From Planctomycetota bacterium (GTDB taxonomy: Bacteria; Planctomycetota; J058): 64,000 nt of DNA. Of the stretch, positions 46,293 to 54,081 are shown piece after piece. Made by a program: the position numbers and the translations under genes. Numbering within the stretch: position 1 is the first letter of the stretch; every line of letters starts with the position of its first letter. The stretch is from positions 186,001 through 250,000 of the forward strand of contig JAMLIC010000005.1 in assembly GCA_023954375.1 (NCBI GenBank), in the 5' to 3' direction. Under the pieces are notes generated by a model, which was given only the letters and a program-made list of their open reading frames with translations, made no database searches and was not told where the DNA came from.

Positions 46293-46298
46293 TATAAT
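46293..46298 (+). promoter_or_regulatory. Consensus -10 element TATAAT upstream of miaB
   Basis: A perfect TATAAT lies 23 bp before the miaB ATG in an otherwise very GC-rich region. No clear -35 box is seen at 16-18 bp upstream. An AGGA between it and the start can serve as ribosome site. Confidence 0.55.
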
Positions 46299-46321
46299 GC
46301 CCCCCACCAGGACCCCACGCG

Positions 46322-47707
46322 ATGAAGCGCGCCTACGTCGAGACCTACGGCTGCCAGATGAACAAGCTCGACTCGGAGCTGGCCGAGCAGGCCCTCGCCG
46401 AGGCGGGCTTCCTGCCCGCGGACGACCCGGCGCAGGCGGACCTCGTGGTCCTCAACACGTGCAGCGTGCGCGAGCACGCCGAGCACCGGGTCGTCTCGCG
46501 CCTGGGCCGCCTCAAGCCGGGGAGCCCTCTGCGCAAGCCGGGGAGCGTGCTGGCGCTCGTGGGCTGCATGGGGCAGCGCGAGGGCGAGCGCCTGTTCCAG
46601 GTGGCGCCGCACCTCGACATCGTGACCGGCACCAAGGAGTTCGTGCGCCTGCCCGAGCTCTACGACCAGGCGCGCGCCGGCCGCTCCCGGCTGGCGGCGC
46701 TCGACCTCTCCGAGGACTTCGAGTACGCGCGCGACCCGCGCCACCGCAGCGACCGCCACAAGGCGTTCGTGTCGATCATGCGCGGCTGCGACCTCCACTG
46801 CACCTACTGCATCGTCCCCACGACCCGCGGCGCCGAGGAGAGCCGCCCGCTGGCGCAGGTCGTCGACGAGGTGCGGCGGCTCGTCGACGATGGCGTGGTC
46901 GAGGTCACGCTGCTCGGGCAGACGGTCAACTCGTGGGGCAAGCAGCTCCCGGGCGCGCCGGACCTGGCCGACCTGCTGGCGGCCCTCGACGAGCTGCCCG
47001 GGCTCCTGCGCACCCGGTTCATCACGTCACACCCGAACTTCTTCCGCGACCGCTTCTGGGAGCGGGTGCGCGACCTGCGCACCTTCTGCCCGTTCGTCCA
47101 CGTGCCCGCGCAGAGCGGCTCCGACCGCGTGCTCAAGCGCATGGCGCGGCTCTACACGACCGACCAGTACCGCGACATGGTCGCCGAGGCGCGCGCCGCG
47201 ATCCCCGACGTGGCCCTGGCGAGCGACTGGATCGTGGGCTTCCCCGGCGAGACCGACGACGACCACGCGCAGAGCCGCGCCTTCCTGCGCGAGGTCGGGT
47301 TCGTGCAGAGCTTCGTGTTCAAGTACTCGCCGCGCCCCGAGACGCCGTCCGAGCGCCGCTTCGACGACGACGTGCCCGAGGCGGTGAAGGACGCGCGCTG
47401 CAACGACCTCCTCGCCATCCAGGACGAGCTGGCCCTCGCGCAGAGCGCGCGCGAGGTGGGCCGGACCCTCGAGGTGCTGGTCGACGGCCCGTCGAAGACC
47501 AACGAGGCCCGCCTGTCGGGGCGCACGCGGCGCAACAAGATCGTCGTGTTCGAGGGGCCGGCGCACCTCGCCGGCCGGCTCGTGCCGATCACGATCGAGC
47601 GCGCCAGCACGCAGACGCTCTACGGGCGCGTGGCCGACGGCGCGGCCGAGGACGCCGCGCCCTCGCCGCCGGCCGCGCCGCGCCGGCTGCCGCTCGTCCA
47701 GGGCTGA
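46322..47707 (+). CDS. miaB: tRNA methylthiotransferase MiaB
   Basis: A 461-aa radical-SAM enzyme that adds a methylthio group to i6A37 of tRNA. The N-terminal MTTase domain has C11, C47 (LNTCSVRE) and C82 (GCMGQ) for one 4Fe-4S cluster; the radical-SAM cluster is C156, C160, C163 (GCDLHCTYCIVP). A C-terminal TRAM domain (VLVDGPSKTNEARLSGRT) is present. The start YVETYGCQMN is the standard MiaB opening. Confidence 0.96.
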   Translation: MKRAYVETYGCQMNKLDSELAEQALAEAGFLPADDPAQADLVVLNTCSVREHAEHRVVSRLGRLKPGSPLRKPGSVLALVGCMGQREGERLFQVAPHLDIVTGTKEFVRLPELYDQARAGRSRLAALDLSEDFEYARDPRHRSDRHKAFVSIMRGCDLHCTYCIVPTTRGAEESRPLAQVVDEVRRLVDDGVVEVTLLGQTVNSWGKQLPGAPDLADLLAALDELPGLLRTRFITSHPNFFRDRFWERVRDLRTFCPFVHVPAQSGSDRVLKRMARLYTTDQYRDMVAEARAAIPDVALASDWIVGFPGETDDDHAQSRAFLREVGFVQSFVFKYSPRPETPSERRFDDDVPEAVKDARCNDLLAIQDELALAQSAREVGRTLEVLVDGPSKTNEARLSGRTRRNKIVVFEGPAHLAGRLVPITIERASTQTLYGRVADGAAEDAAPSPPAAPRRLPLVQG

Positions 47708-47734
47708 CCCGGGCCCGGCGCCGTTCCCCCCGCC

Positions 47735-47768
47735 GCCCGGCTGACCGGGCTCCCGGGGGGGTTACGAT
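47735..47768 (+). promoter_or_regulatory. Hairpin and leaderless promoter before ribD
   Basis: A GCCCGG-CTGA-CCGGGC hairpin (47735-47750) lies 28 bp after the miaB stop and may end that transcript. It overlaps a promoter-like pair, CTGACC (47741-47746) and TACGAT (47763-47768), 16 bp apart. TACGAT is 6 bp before the ribD GTG, so a leaderless mRNA is likely. Confidence 0.45.
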
Positions 47769-47774
47769 CCCGCC

Positions 47775-48908
47775 GTGCCGGACGACGAGCCCTGGATCGA
47801 GGACGACCGCCGGGCGATGGAGCGCGCGCTGGCCCTGGCCGCGCGCGGCGACTGGCGCACGCGGCCCAACCCGAAGGTCGGCGCGGTCGTCGCGCGCGGT
47901 GGCGAGGTGCTGGGCGAGGGCTGGCACGCGCAGGCCGGCGGCCCGCACGCGGAGGCGGCGGCCCTGCGCGAGGTGGCTGCCCGCGGCGGCGACCCTCGCG
48001 GCGCGACCGTCTACGTGACGCTCGAGCCGTGCGGGCCGTTCCCGGGCAAGCGCACCCCGCCCTGCGTCGACGCGCTCCTGGCCGCCGGTGTGGCCCGCGT
48101 CGTCGTGGCGCAGGAGGACCCGCACCCCGAGGTCGCCGGGCGCTCGCTCGAGCGCCTGCGCGCGGCGGGGGTCACCGTGGAGGTGGGCCTCCTCGAGCGC
48201 GAGGCGCGGCGGCTCAACGGTCCCTGGAACGCGTGGCCGCGGCTCGGCCGCCCCTACGTGACGGCGAAGTGGGCCATGAGCCTCGACGGCAAGATCGCCG
48301 CGCGCACGGGCGACTCCCGCTGGATCTCGGGCGCCGAGTCGCGGCGCCGGGCGCACGCCCTGCGCGGCGAGGTGGACGCCGTCGTGGCCGGGATCGGCAC
48401 GGTGCTCCAGGACGACCCGCTCCTCACGCGGCGCGACGCCCCGGGCGGCGACCCGCTGCGCGTCGTCGTCGACTCGCGCGGGCGCCTGCCGCTCGAGGGC
48501 CGCCTGGCGCGCACGGCGCGCGAGCAGCCGGTCCTCCTGGCCACGACGGCGGCGGCCCCGGCGGAGCGCCTGCGGGCGCTCGCGGCGCTCGGCGTGGAGG
48601 CCGCGACGCTCCCCGCGGACGCCGCGGGGCGCGTCGACCCGGCGGCGCTCGTTGAGGCGCTCGGCGCGCGCGGGGTCCGGCACGTGCTCGTCGAGGGCGG
48701 CGGGGCGCTGACCGCGGCGCTGTTCGAGCGCGACGTCGTCGACCGCGTGGTGTGCTTCGTCGCGCCCAAGGTCCTCGGCGGCGATGCCGCGCCGGGGCCG
48801 GTGCGCGGCCTCGGGGTCGACCTGGTCGCGCGCGCGCGCGCCCTCGACGCGCTCGAGGCCTCGCCGAGCGGCGAAGACGTGATGATCACCGCCTACGTCG
48901 ACCGATGA
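47775..48908 (+). CDS. ribD: Riboflavin biosynthesis deaminase/reductase RibD
   Basis: A 377-aa bifunctional enzyme of riboflavin synthesis. The deaminase half has zinc ligands in GGPHAEAAALREV and TLEPCGPFPGKRTPPCVD. The reductase half has AKWAMSLDGKIAARTGDSRW and VLVEGGGALTAAL. It acts on the pyrimidine product of GTP cyclohydrolase II. Other rib genes are not in this window. The start lacks a ribosome site, fitting a leaderless mRNA. It converges on orn with 19 bp between stops. Confidence 0.95.
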   Translation: MPDDEPWIEDDRRAMERALALAARGDWRTRPNPKVGAVVARGGEVLGEGWHAQAGGPHAEAAALREVAARGGDPRGATVYVTLEPCGPFPGKRTPPCVDALLAAGVARVVVAQEDPHPEVAGRSLERLRAAGVTVEVGLLEREARRLNGPWNAWPRLGRPYVTAKWAMSLDGKIAARTGDSRWISGAESRRRAHALRGEVDAVVAGIGTVLQDDPLLTRRDAPGGDPLRVVVDSRGRLPLEGRLARTAREQPVLLATTAAAPAERLRALAALGVEAATLPADAAGRVDPAALVEALGARGVRHVLVEGGGALTAALFERDVVDRVVCFVAPKVLGGDAAPGPVRGLGVDLVARARALDALEASPSGEDVMITAYVDR

Positions 48909-48927
48909 CCTGGCGCGCTCGCGGCGA

Positions 48928-49611
48928 TCAGGTCGGCGGCGGCGTGGCGCGGCCGGGCGGCGCGACGGCGCCGCGGCGGGCGGGCTCGGCGAAGAGCTGG
49001 TGGCGGTAGAAGTTCAGCTCGGCGATGGAGCCCTTGATGTCGTAGAGGGCGTCGTGGGCCTCGCCCTCGAGCGCGACGGGGCCGGGGTACCACTCCTTGA
49101 TCGTCTCGTCGGTCTTGCGGTACTCGCGGTCGGGGCACCAGCGGCGGGCGATCTCCTTGAGCGTGGTCACGTCGAGGAGGCGGAAGCTGAGCAGGTTCTC
49201 CAGGCGCGGCATGTGGTGGCAGATGAAGCGGTAGTCGCCGTGGACGGAGTTGCCGCAGAGGAGCGGGCGGTCGCGCTTGTTGGCCGGCACCTCGCAGGCC
49301 GTCAGGAGGTAGGCGACGAACAGCTCCTCGACGCGGTCGACCGGGACGGCCTCCTCGCCCTGCGAGCGGCGCAGCTGCTCCGCCTGGTTCTGGCGCACCC
49401 AGTCGGACGCCGTCGCCGCCTGCTCGGCCGACAGGTGGACGTCGAACAGGAGCCCGCCGACCTCCTCGGGGATCCCCGGCGGGGGGATCGGCACGAGGTC
49501 CGGCGTCGTGATGATCATGGCGGCCTGCATGATGAAGGCCGCCGCCGGGTCGAGGTTGGTGAACTCCAGGTCGATCCAGATCAGGTTCTCCGCGCTGCGC
49601 GTGGGGCTCAC
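48928..49611 (-). CDS. orn: Oligoribonuclease (DEDDh exonuclease)
   Basis: A 227-aa 3'-5' exonuclease that degrades very short RNAs. The DEDD residues are in IWIDLEFT (D14, E16), CGNSVHGDYRF and EGEAHDALYDIKGSI, with the extra His of the DEDDh type. Compared with E. coli Orn (181 aa) there is an insertion after the second strand (PIPPPGIPEEVG) and a Pro/Arg tail. The GTG start has GGAGGTGTC upstream. Confidence 0.85.
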   Translation of the reverse strand: MSPTRSAENLIWIDLEFTNLDPAAAFIMQAAMIITTPDLVPIPPPGIPEEVGGLLFDVHLSAEQAATASDWVRQNQAEQLRRSQGEEAVPVDRVEELFVAYLLTACEVPANKRDRPLLCGNSVHGDYRFICHHMPRLENLLSFRLLDVTTLKEIARRWCPDREYRKTDETIKEWYPGPVALEGEAHDALYDIKGSIAELNFYRHQLFAEPARRGAVAPPGRATPPPT

Positions 49612-49871
49612 GACACCTCCGGGACGGTACGAGGACCCGCCAGGATACCTCCCGGGGACGCGCGGGGCGGCCCGTTGCTCCGCCCCGTAAGTCCTGGCGC
49701 CCGAGGATGGAGACGGGATGGTGCGGCGCGGCAGGAGTGCGCCTGGCGCACCGCGTGTAAGCCGTTGCGCGCTGGCGGGCGCTCCAGGGGAGCGCTATGC
49801 TTTGTCGATAAGCCGATGGTCTGGGCGGACCTCGGCGGGTCGCCGCGCTCGCGCGGCAGGAGGATGGCGCC

Positions 49872-51014
49872 ATGCGCGCTTCGACGACCTCGACGCTCCA
49901 CGTCCTCGCGCTCCTGACCCTCTCCGGCGCCGCCGGCTGCGCCGCGCCGAACATCGTCGACCGCGCCCTCCTCGAGGCCGAGGACTCGCAGCGGCGCATG
50001 CGCGCCGACGAGCTCGAGCGGCTGGCGGTCGCCCGCGCGCAGCGGCTCCGCGAGTACGAGGCGGCGATCGCCCAGCAGGAGGAGCGCTACGGCGAGCTCG
50101 TCCTCGACAACCGCAAGAAGAAGGGCCAGATCCATCACGAGCAGATCCAGCTCGCGTCGCTCAACGCCGAGCTGACCCAGCTCAGCGCCGAGCGCACGGT
50201 CGTCGGGGGCCGGGTCGAGGAGACGCGCGGGCAGGTGGCCGCCCTGAACGCGGAGCGCGAGCGGCTCGGCGCCGAGGCCGAGGTCCAGCGCGCGCAGCTC
50301 GCTCAGTTCGCATCGCAGCGCGAGGAGCTCGCGACGGCGATGGCGGGCCAGCGGCAGGAGCTGGCCCGGCTGCAGGCCGAGCGCTCGACGCTCGAGGAGT
50401 CGCTGGCGACGCGCCGCGGCGAGCTCGCGGCGCTGTCGGCGCAGAAGGGCGCCCTCGAGGCCGAGCTGGCGCACGTGCACGCCATGCGCGACCAGATCAA
50501 GGCCACGGTCGACGAGCAGCGCGACGTGCTGGCGCGCATCCAGGCCGAGCGCGACGCGTTCCACGACCAGGTCGCGCGCCTCGAGACGGAGAAGGGCGCC
50601 ATGCAGCAGCAGAAGGACGCGCTCCGGCGCGCGCTGGTGCAGGGCGAGACCGAGATCGCCGCCCTCGATGAGCGCATGGGGATCCTGCGCGAGCGCACGA
50701 CGTCGGCGCGCGCGCGCAAGGACGCGCTCGAGCTCGAGCTGGCGCGCGTCGAGACGGAGCGGCAGGAGTCGCAGAGCGCGATCGAGCGGCTGAGCCGCGA
50801 GCGCCAGCAGGCGCACGAGGCGCTCGTGCGCGCCAACGAGCTGCGCCAGCGCGCCGAGGCCCTCGGCCAGGAGATCGTGCGCCTCGAGTCCGAGCTGCTC
50901 GAGCTCGGCACGTCGCGCGACGCGCTCCAGCAGACCCGCGAGGCGGCCCTCGCGGCCCTGCGCGCCAAGCCCGAGGGCATCGACACGCCCCCGACGCCGC
51001 CCAGCGGCCAGTGA
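49872..51014 (+). CDS. Coiled-coil lipoprotein
   Basis: A 380-aa protein with a lipobox (SGAAGC, Cys23). From about residue 35 it is one long coiled coil of heptads (many ELARLQAER and LEAELA patterns), ending in a Pro-rich tail. Length and layout recall periplasmic coiled-coil proteins or LPP-like spacers. The ATG has AGGAGG upstream. No enzyme motif exists. The 260-bp gap upstream holds no gene that I can see. Confidence 0.8.
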   Translation: MRASTTSTLHVLALLTLSGAAGCAAPNIVDRALLEAEDSQRRMRADELERLAVARAQRLREYEAAIAQQEERYGELVLDNRKKKGQIHHEQIQLASLNAELTQLSAERTVVGGRVEETRGQVAALNAERERLGAEAEVQRAQLAQFASQREELATAMAGQRQELARLQAERSTLEESLATRRGELAALSAQKGALEAELAHVHAMRDQIKATVDEQRDVLARIQAERDAFHDQVARLETEKGAMQQQKDALRRALVQGETEIAALDERMGILRERTTSARARKDALELELARVETERQESQSAIERLSRERQQAHEALVRANELRQRAEALGQEIVRLESELLELGTSRDALQQTREAALAALRAKPEGIDTPPTPPSGQ

Positions 51015-51024
51015 GCGGCCGTCC

Positions 51025-51246
51025 GTGACGCCCGACCCCTCGGACCGCCTCCCGCAGCAGCCGTCTGCGGACGACCTCGAGGGGATCGACGTCGACATCC
51101 TCGAGGACGGGACCGTGCGCCTGCACGCCGTCTGCAAGCCGGGCGAGGACCCGCGCGAGTGCGCGCGGAAGGTGCGCTTCCTGGTCGAGGCGCTGGGGCT
51201 GCCGGTGGACCAGGTGGTCACCGACATCGAGCAGCGACCGACCTGA
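51025..51246 (+). CDS. Small acidic protein
   Basis: A 73-aa soluble acidic protein that begins 10 bp after the coiled-coil gene with a GTG. It has a clear beta-alpha pattern (GIDVDILEDGTVRLHAVCKP, then an amphipathic helix). It is probably co-transcribed with the coiled-coil gene. No family is recognised. Confidence 0.6.
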   Translation: MTPDPSDRLPQQPSADDLEGIDVDILEDGTVRLHAVCKPGEDPRECARKVRFLVEALGLPVDQVVTDIEQRPT

Positions 51247-51309
51247 GTTTCAGCAGCCTCTCCCGTGCCCACGCCGCCTCTGCGTCGGGGCGCCCCGCTC
51301 GGTTCTGAC

Positions 51310-51339
51310 GTGCCCGTGCCCGTGCCCGTGCCCGTGCCG
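51310..51339. repeat. Hexamer tandem array (GTGCCC)4 plus partial
   Basis: Four perfect GTGCCC copies and a fifth with one change lie in the 244-bp gap before murE. The same unit forms the array at 18474-18503. No gene is seen in the gap. Confidence 0.88.
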
Positions 51340-51490
51340 GCCGATGCAAGCGACGCCCTCCTCCTCGGTGTCGAGAGCGGCGACACCTGGAGGCGTGCCC
51401 GTGCGCGTCAGGGGCTTCAACCGACTGGCCAGCTCAACGTGGCGGCACGGTCCCTCAAGCCTTCCCCTACCCCCGCCGATACACGGGGGG

Positions 51491-52993
51491 ATGACGACCT
51501 CCACCACCCTGCGCGCCCTCCTCGCCGGGATCGCCCCCCGGCTGCCCGAGGCCGACCCGCCGGTCACCGGCGTCGAGGCCGACTCCCGCCGCGTCGAGCC
51601 CGGACAGGTGTTCGTCGCGCGCCGCGGGGTCAAGCAGGACGCGGCGGCGTTCGCGGCCGAGGCCGTCCGGCGCGGCGCCGTGGCGGTCGTCGCCGAGCGC
51701 GACCTGCCGGGGCTCACGGCGCCGGTGGTCGTGGTGCCCGACGCCTCGGAGGCGCTCGGGCGACTCGCCGACCGGCTCCTGGGCGAGCCCTCGCGCGACG
51801 TGCGCGTGGTCGGCGTGACCGGGACGAACGGCAAGACGACGACGACCTTCCTCGTCCACTGGATCCTGGAGGTCGCCGGCCGGCCGTGCTCGCTCCTCGG
51901 GACGGTGAAGAACCGCGTCGCCGGGCGCGAGGCGCCGGCGGCGATGACGACGCCCGACGGGCCAGCGCTCCAGCGCGCGCTGGCCGAGACGCGGGCGGCC
52001 GGCGGGCGGGACCTGGTCATGGAGGTCTCGTCGCACGCCCTCGACCAGCGGCGCACGGCCGGGGTGCGGTTCCGCTGCGGGGTGTTCACCAACCTGACGC
52101 GCGACCACCTCGACTACCACGGCACGCTGGAGGCCTACGGCGACGCGAAGGCGCGCCTGTTCCAGGGGCTCGACGCGGACGCCGTCGCCGTGCTCAACGC
52201 CCACGACCCGTTCTCGGCCGACCTCGCCCGGCGCACGCGCGCGCGCGTCGTGCGCTACGGGTGGCACGCGGCGGACCGCCCGCAGCCCGGGGCCGACGTC
52301 GTGGCCAGGCTCGAGGCCACGTCGCTCCACGGCAGCCGGCTCGTCCTCGACCTCGGCGGGGAGGCCCTGCCGCTGTGGCTGCCGCTCGTCGGGCCGTTCA
52401 ACGTCGAGAACGCGCTGGCGGCGGCCGCGGCGGCGTGGGCGGTGGGAGTCCCGCCCCGGAGCGTCCGCGACGCCCTGGAGGCCAGCCAGGGCGTGCCTGG
52501 GCGCCTCGAGCCGGTCCGCGGCGGGCCCGGCGACCCGCTGGTCCTCGTCGACTACGCCCACACCCCCGACGCCCTGGAGCGCGTGCTCTCGGCCCTGCGC
52601 CCGCTCGTCCCGGGGCGGCTGCACGTCGTCTTCGGCGCGGGCGGCGACCGCGACCGCGGCAAGCGCGCGCCCATGGGCCGGGCGGTCGAGCGCCACGCCG
52701 ACGTCGCCTACCTGACCTCCGACAACCCGCGCTCGGAGCCGCCGGCGCGGATCCTCGCCGACGTCCTGGCGGGCTTCGACCGGCCGGGCGCGGCGCGCGT
52801 GCTCGAGGACCGGGCGGCGGCGATCGAGGCGGCGGTCCGCGCGGCGGGGCCGGACGACGTGGTGGTGGTCGCCGGGAAGGGGCACGAGGCGGGGCAGGTG
52901 CTCGGCGACCGCACGCTCCCCTTCGACGACCGCGTGGCCGCGCGGGTGGCGCTCGCGGCCCGCCGCGTCGCCCTGGCCGGCCGGGCGGCCTGA
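51491..52993 (+). CDS. murE: UDP-MurNAc-tripeptide synthetase MurE
   Basis: A 500-aa Mur ligase adding the third amino acid to the peptidoglycan peptide. The ATP loop is VTGTNGKTTTT, then EVSSHALDQRR, FTNLTRDHLDYH with the carbamylated Lys in the following GDAKARLF, and VDYAHTPDAL. The specificity motif is SDNPRSEPP; DNPR is typical of meso-diaminopimelate enzymes. The ATG at 51491 follows a GGGGGG site; upstream in-frame ATGs lack support. The other mur genes are not in this window. Confidence 0.95.
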   Translation: MTTSTTLRALLAGIAPRLPEADPPVTGVEADSRRVEPGQVFVARRGVKQDAAAFAAEAVRRGAVAVVAERDLPGLTAPVVVVPDASEALGRLADRLLGEPSRDVRVVGVTGTNGKTTTTFLVHWILEVAGRPCSLLGTVKNRVAGREAPAAMTTPDGPALQRALAETRAAGGRDLVMEVSSHALDQRRTAGVRFRCGVFTNLTRDHLDYHGTLEAYGDAKARLFQGLDADAVAVLNAHDPFSADLARRTRARVVRYGWHAADRPQPGADVVARLEATSLHGSRLVLDLGGEALPLWLPLVGPFNVENALAAAAAAWAVGVPPRSVRDALEASQGVPGRLEPVRGGPGDPLVLVDYAHTPDALERVLSALRPLVPGRLHVVFGAGGDRDRGKRAPMGRAVERHADVAYLTSDNPRSEPPARILADVLAGFDRPGAARVLEDRAAAIEAAVRAAGPDDVVVVAGKGHEAGQVLGDRTLPFDDRVAARVALAARRVALAGRAA

Positions 52994-53019
52994 TCGCGGG
53001 CGGCCCGGCGCGCTACACT
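52990..53019 (+). promoter_or_regulatory. Promoter, leaderless type, before zinc-ribbon gene
   Basis: CTGATC (52990-52995) and TACACT (53014-53019) are 18 bp apart, and TACACT is 8 bp before the ATG at 53028. No ribosome site is present. CTGATC overlaps the murE stop. Confidence 0.45.
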
Positions 53020-53027
53020 CGCCCGGG

Positions 53028-54074
53028 ATGCCGGAGCCGCCCGTCGAGCCCGCCGCGGAGGTCAGCCTCGGCCAGCTGGCCGTGGCGCGGGGCGTGATCT
53101 CGGTCGCCCAGCGCGACCGCATGGGGATCGAGCTCCTGCGCCGCGCGACGGCGAAGCGACCCACGTCCATGACCCGCCTGCTCCTGCAGGGCGGCCTCAC
53201 GGCCCCGGCCGTCCAGGCGCTCCTGGCCAGCGGCGCGACGTGCCGGGCGGTGCGCTGCGACGCCTGCGAGCTGGCGATCCCCCAGTCGACGCTGTCGGGG
53301 CGCGAGGAGCGCCCGTGCCCGCGGTGCGGGTGCCTGGTGATGAGCTTCGCCGCCTACGCCGGCGCCGCGCCCGCGCCGGCGCCGACGCCGGCGGCGCCGG
53401 GCGACGCGCTCGACGAGACCGAGCGCTGGCGCGCCGTCCTGCCCCTGCCGGGCGCCGACGCGCGGGTCAGCGCCACGACCGATCGCTGGCAGGGCGTCCT
53501 GCCGCTCCCCGACGCGCCCGCGCCCTCCCCGACCACGCCCGCCGCCCCTGGACCGGCCGATGGACCGGCCGACGGCGAGCGCACGATGGCCTTCGGCGAC
53601 GTGTTCCTCCTCCCCGGTGGCGCCGCGCGGACCGAGGCCGAGGTCGCCGACGAGATGCACACCCTGGTCGCGCCGCAGGGCTTCGCCGCCCTCGCCGCGG
53701 CCGAGTCGGCGTCGGGCGACGCGCTCCCCGACGGCTTCGACCCGGGCGCCGTCACGGCGCCGATGGACCGCGAGGAGATCGCGGCGACCCTGCGCAAGGG
53801 GCCGCCTCCCGGCGCCGCCCGGGCGCCCGCGACCCCGCCGCCGGCCGAGCCGACGCCGCCGGCCGAGCTGACGATCGCGCCGGGATACGCGCTGACGGGC
53901 GGGGAGGCCCTCGTCCCGGTCGCCCCGCCCGAGCCTGCGCCGCGGCCGACGGCGCGTCGCCGGCGCGCGCCGCCGGCGCCCCACGGCCGGCCGCGCTGGC
54001 CGTGGGTGGTCGCCGCGCTCCTCGCGCTGGGCGCGCTCGCCGCGCTGGGCGCGTGGACGCTCGCGCGGGCGTGA
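53028..54074 (+). CDS. Zinc-ribbon protein with C-terminal membrane helix
   Basis: A 348-aa protein. Residues 1-60 are helical with the pattern LGQLAVARGVISVAQRDRM, which resembles the N-terminal LGQILVxRGxIT motif seen in some kinases and secretion ATPases. A zinc ribbon follows (CDACELA and CPRCG, about 76-104). A Pro/Ala linker then carries two copies of a short motif (TERWRAVLPLPGADA and TDRWQGVLPLPDAPA), acidic stretches, and one C-terminal helix (WVVAALLALGALAALGAW). It may be an anchored adaptor; the role is unknown. Confidence 0.65.
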   Translation: MPEPPVEPAAEVSLGQLAVARGVISVAQRDRMGIELLRRATAKRPTSMTRLLLQGGLTAPAVQALLASGATCRAVRCDACELAIPQSTLSGREERPCPRCGCLVMSFAAYAGAAPAPAPTPAAPGDALDETERWRAVLPLPGADARVSATTDRWQGVLPLPDAPAPSPTTPAAPGPADGPADGERTMAFGDVFLLPGGAARTEAEVADEMHTLVAPQGFAALAAAESASGDALPDGFDPGAVTAPMDREEIAATLRKGPPPGAARAPATPPPAEPTPPAELTIAPGYALTGGEALVPVAPPEPAPRPTARRRRAPPAPHGRPRWPWVVAALLALGALAALGAWTLARA

Positions 54075-54081
54075 CGCTCGC

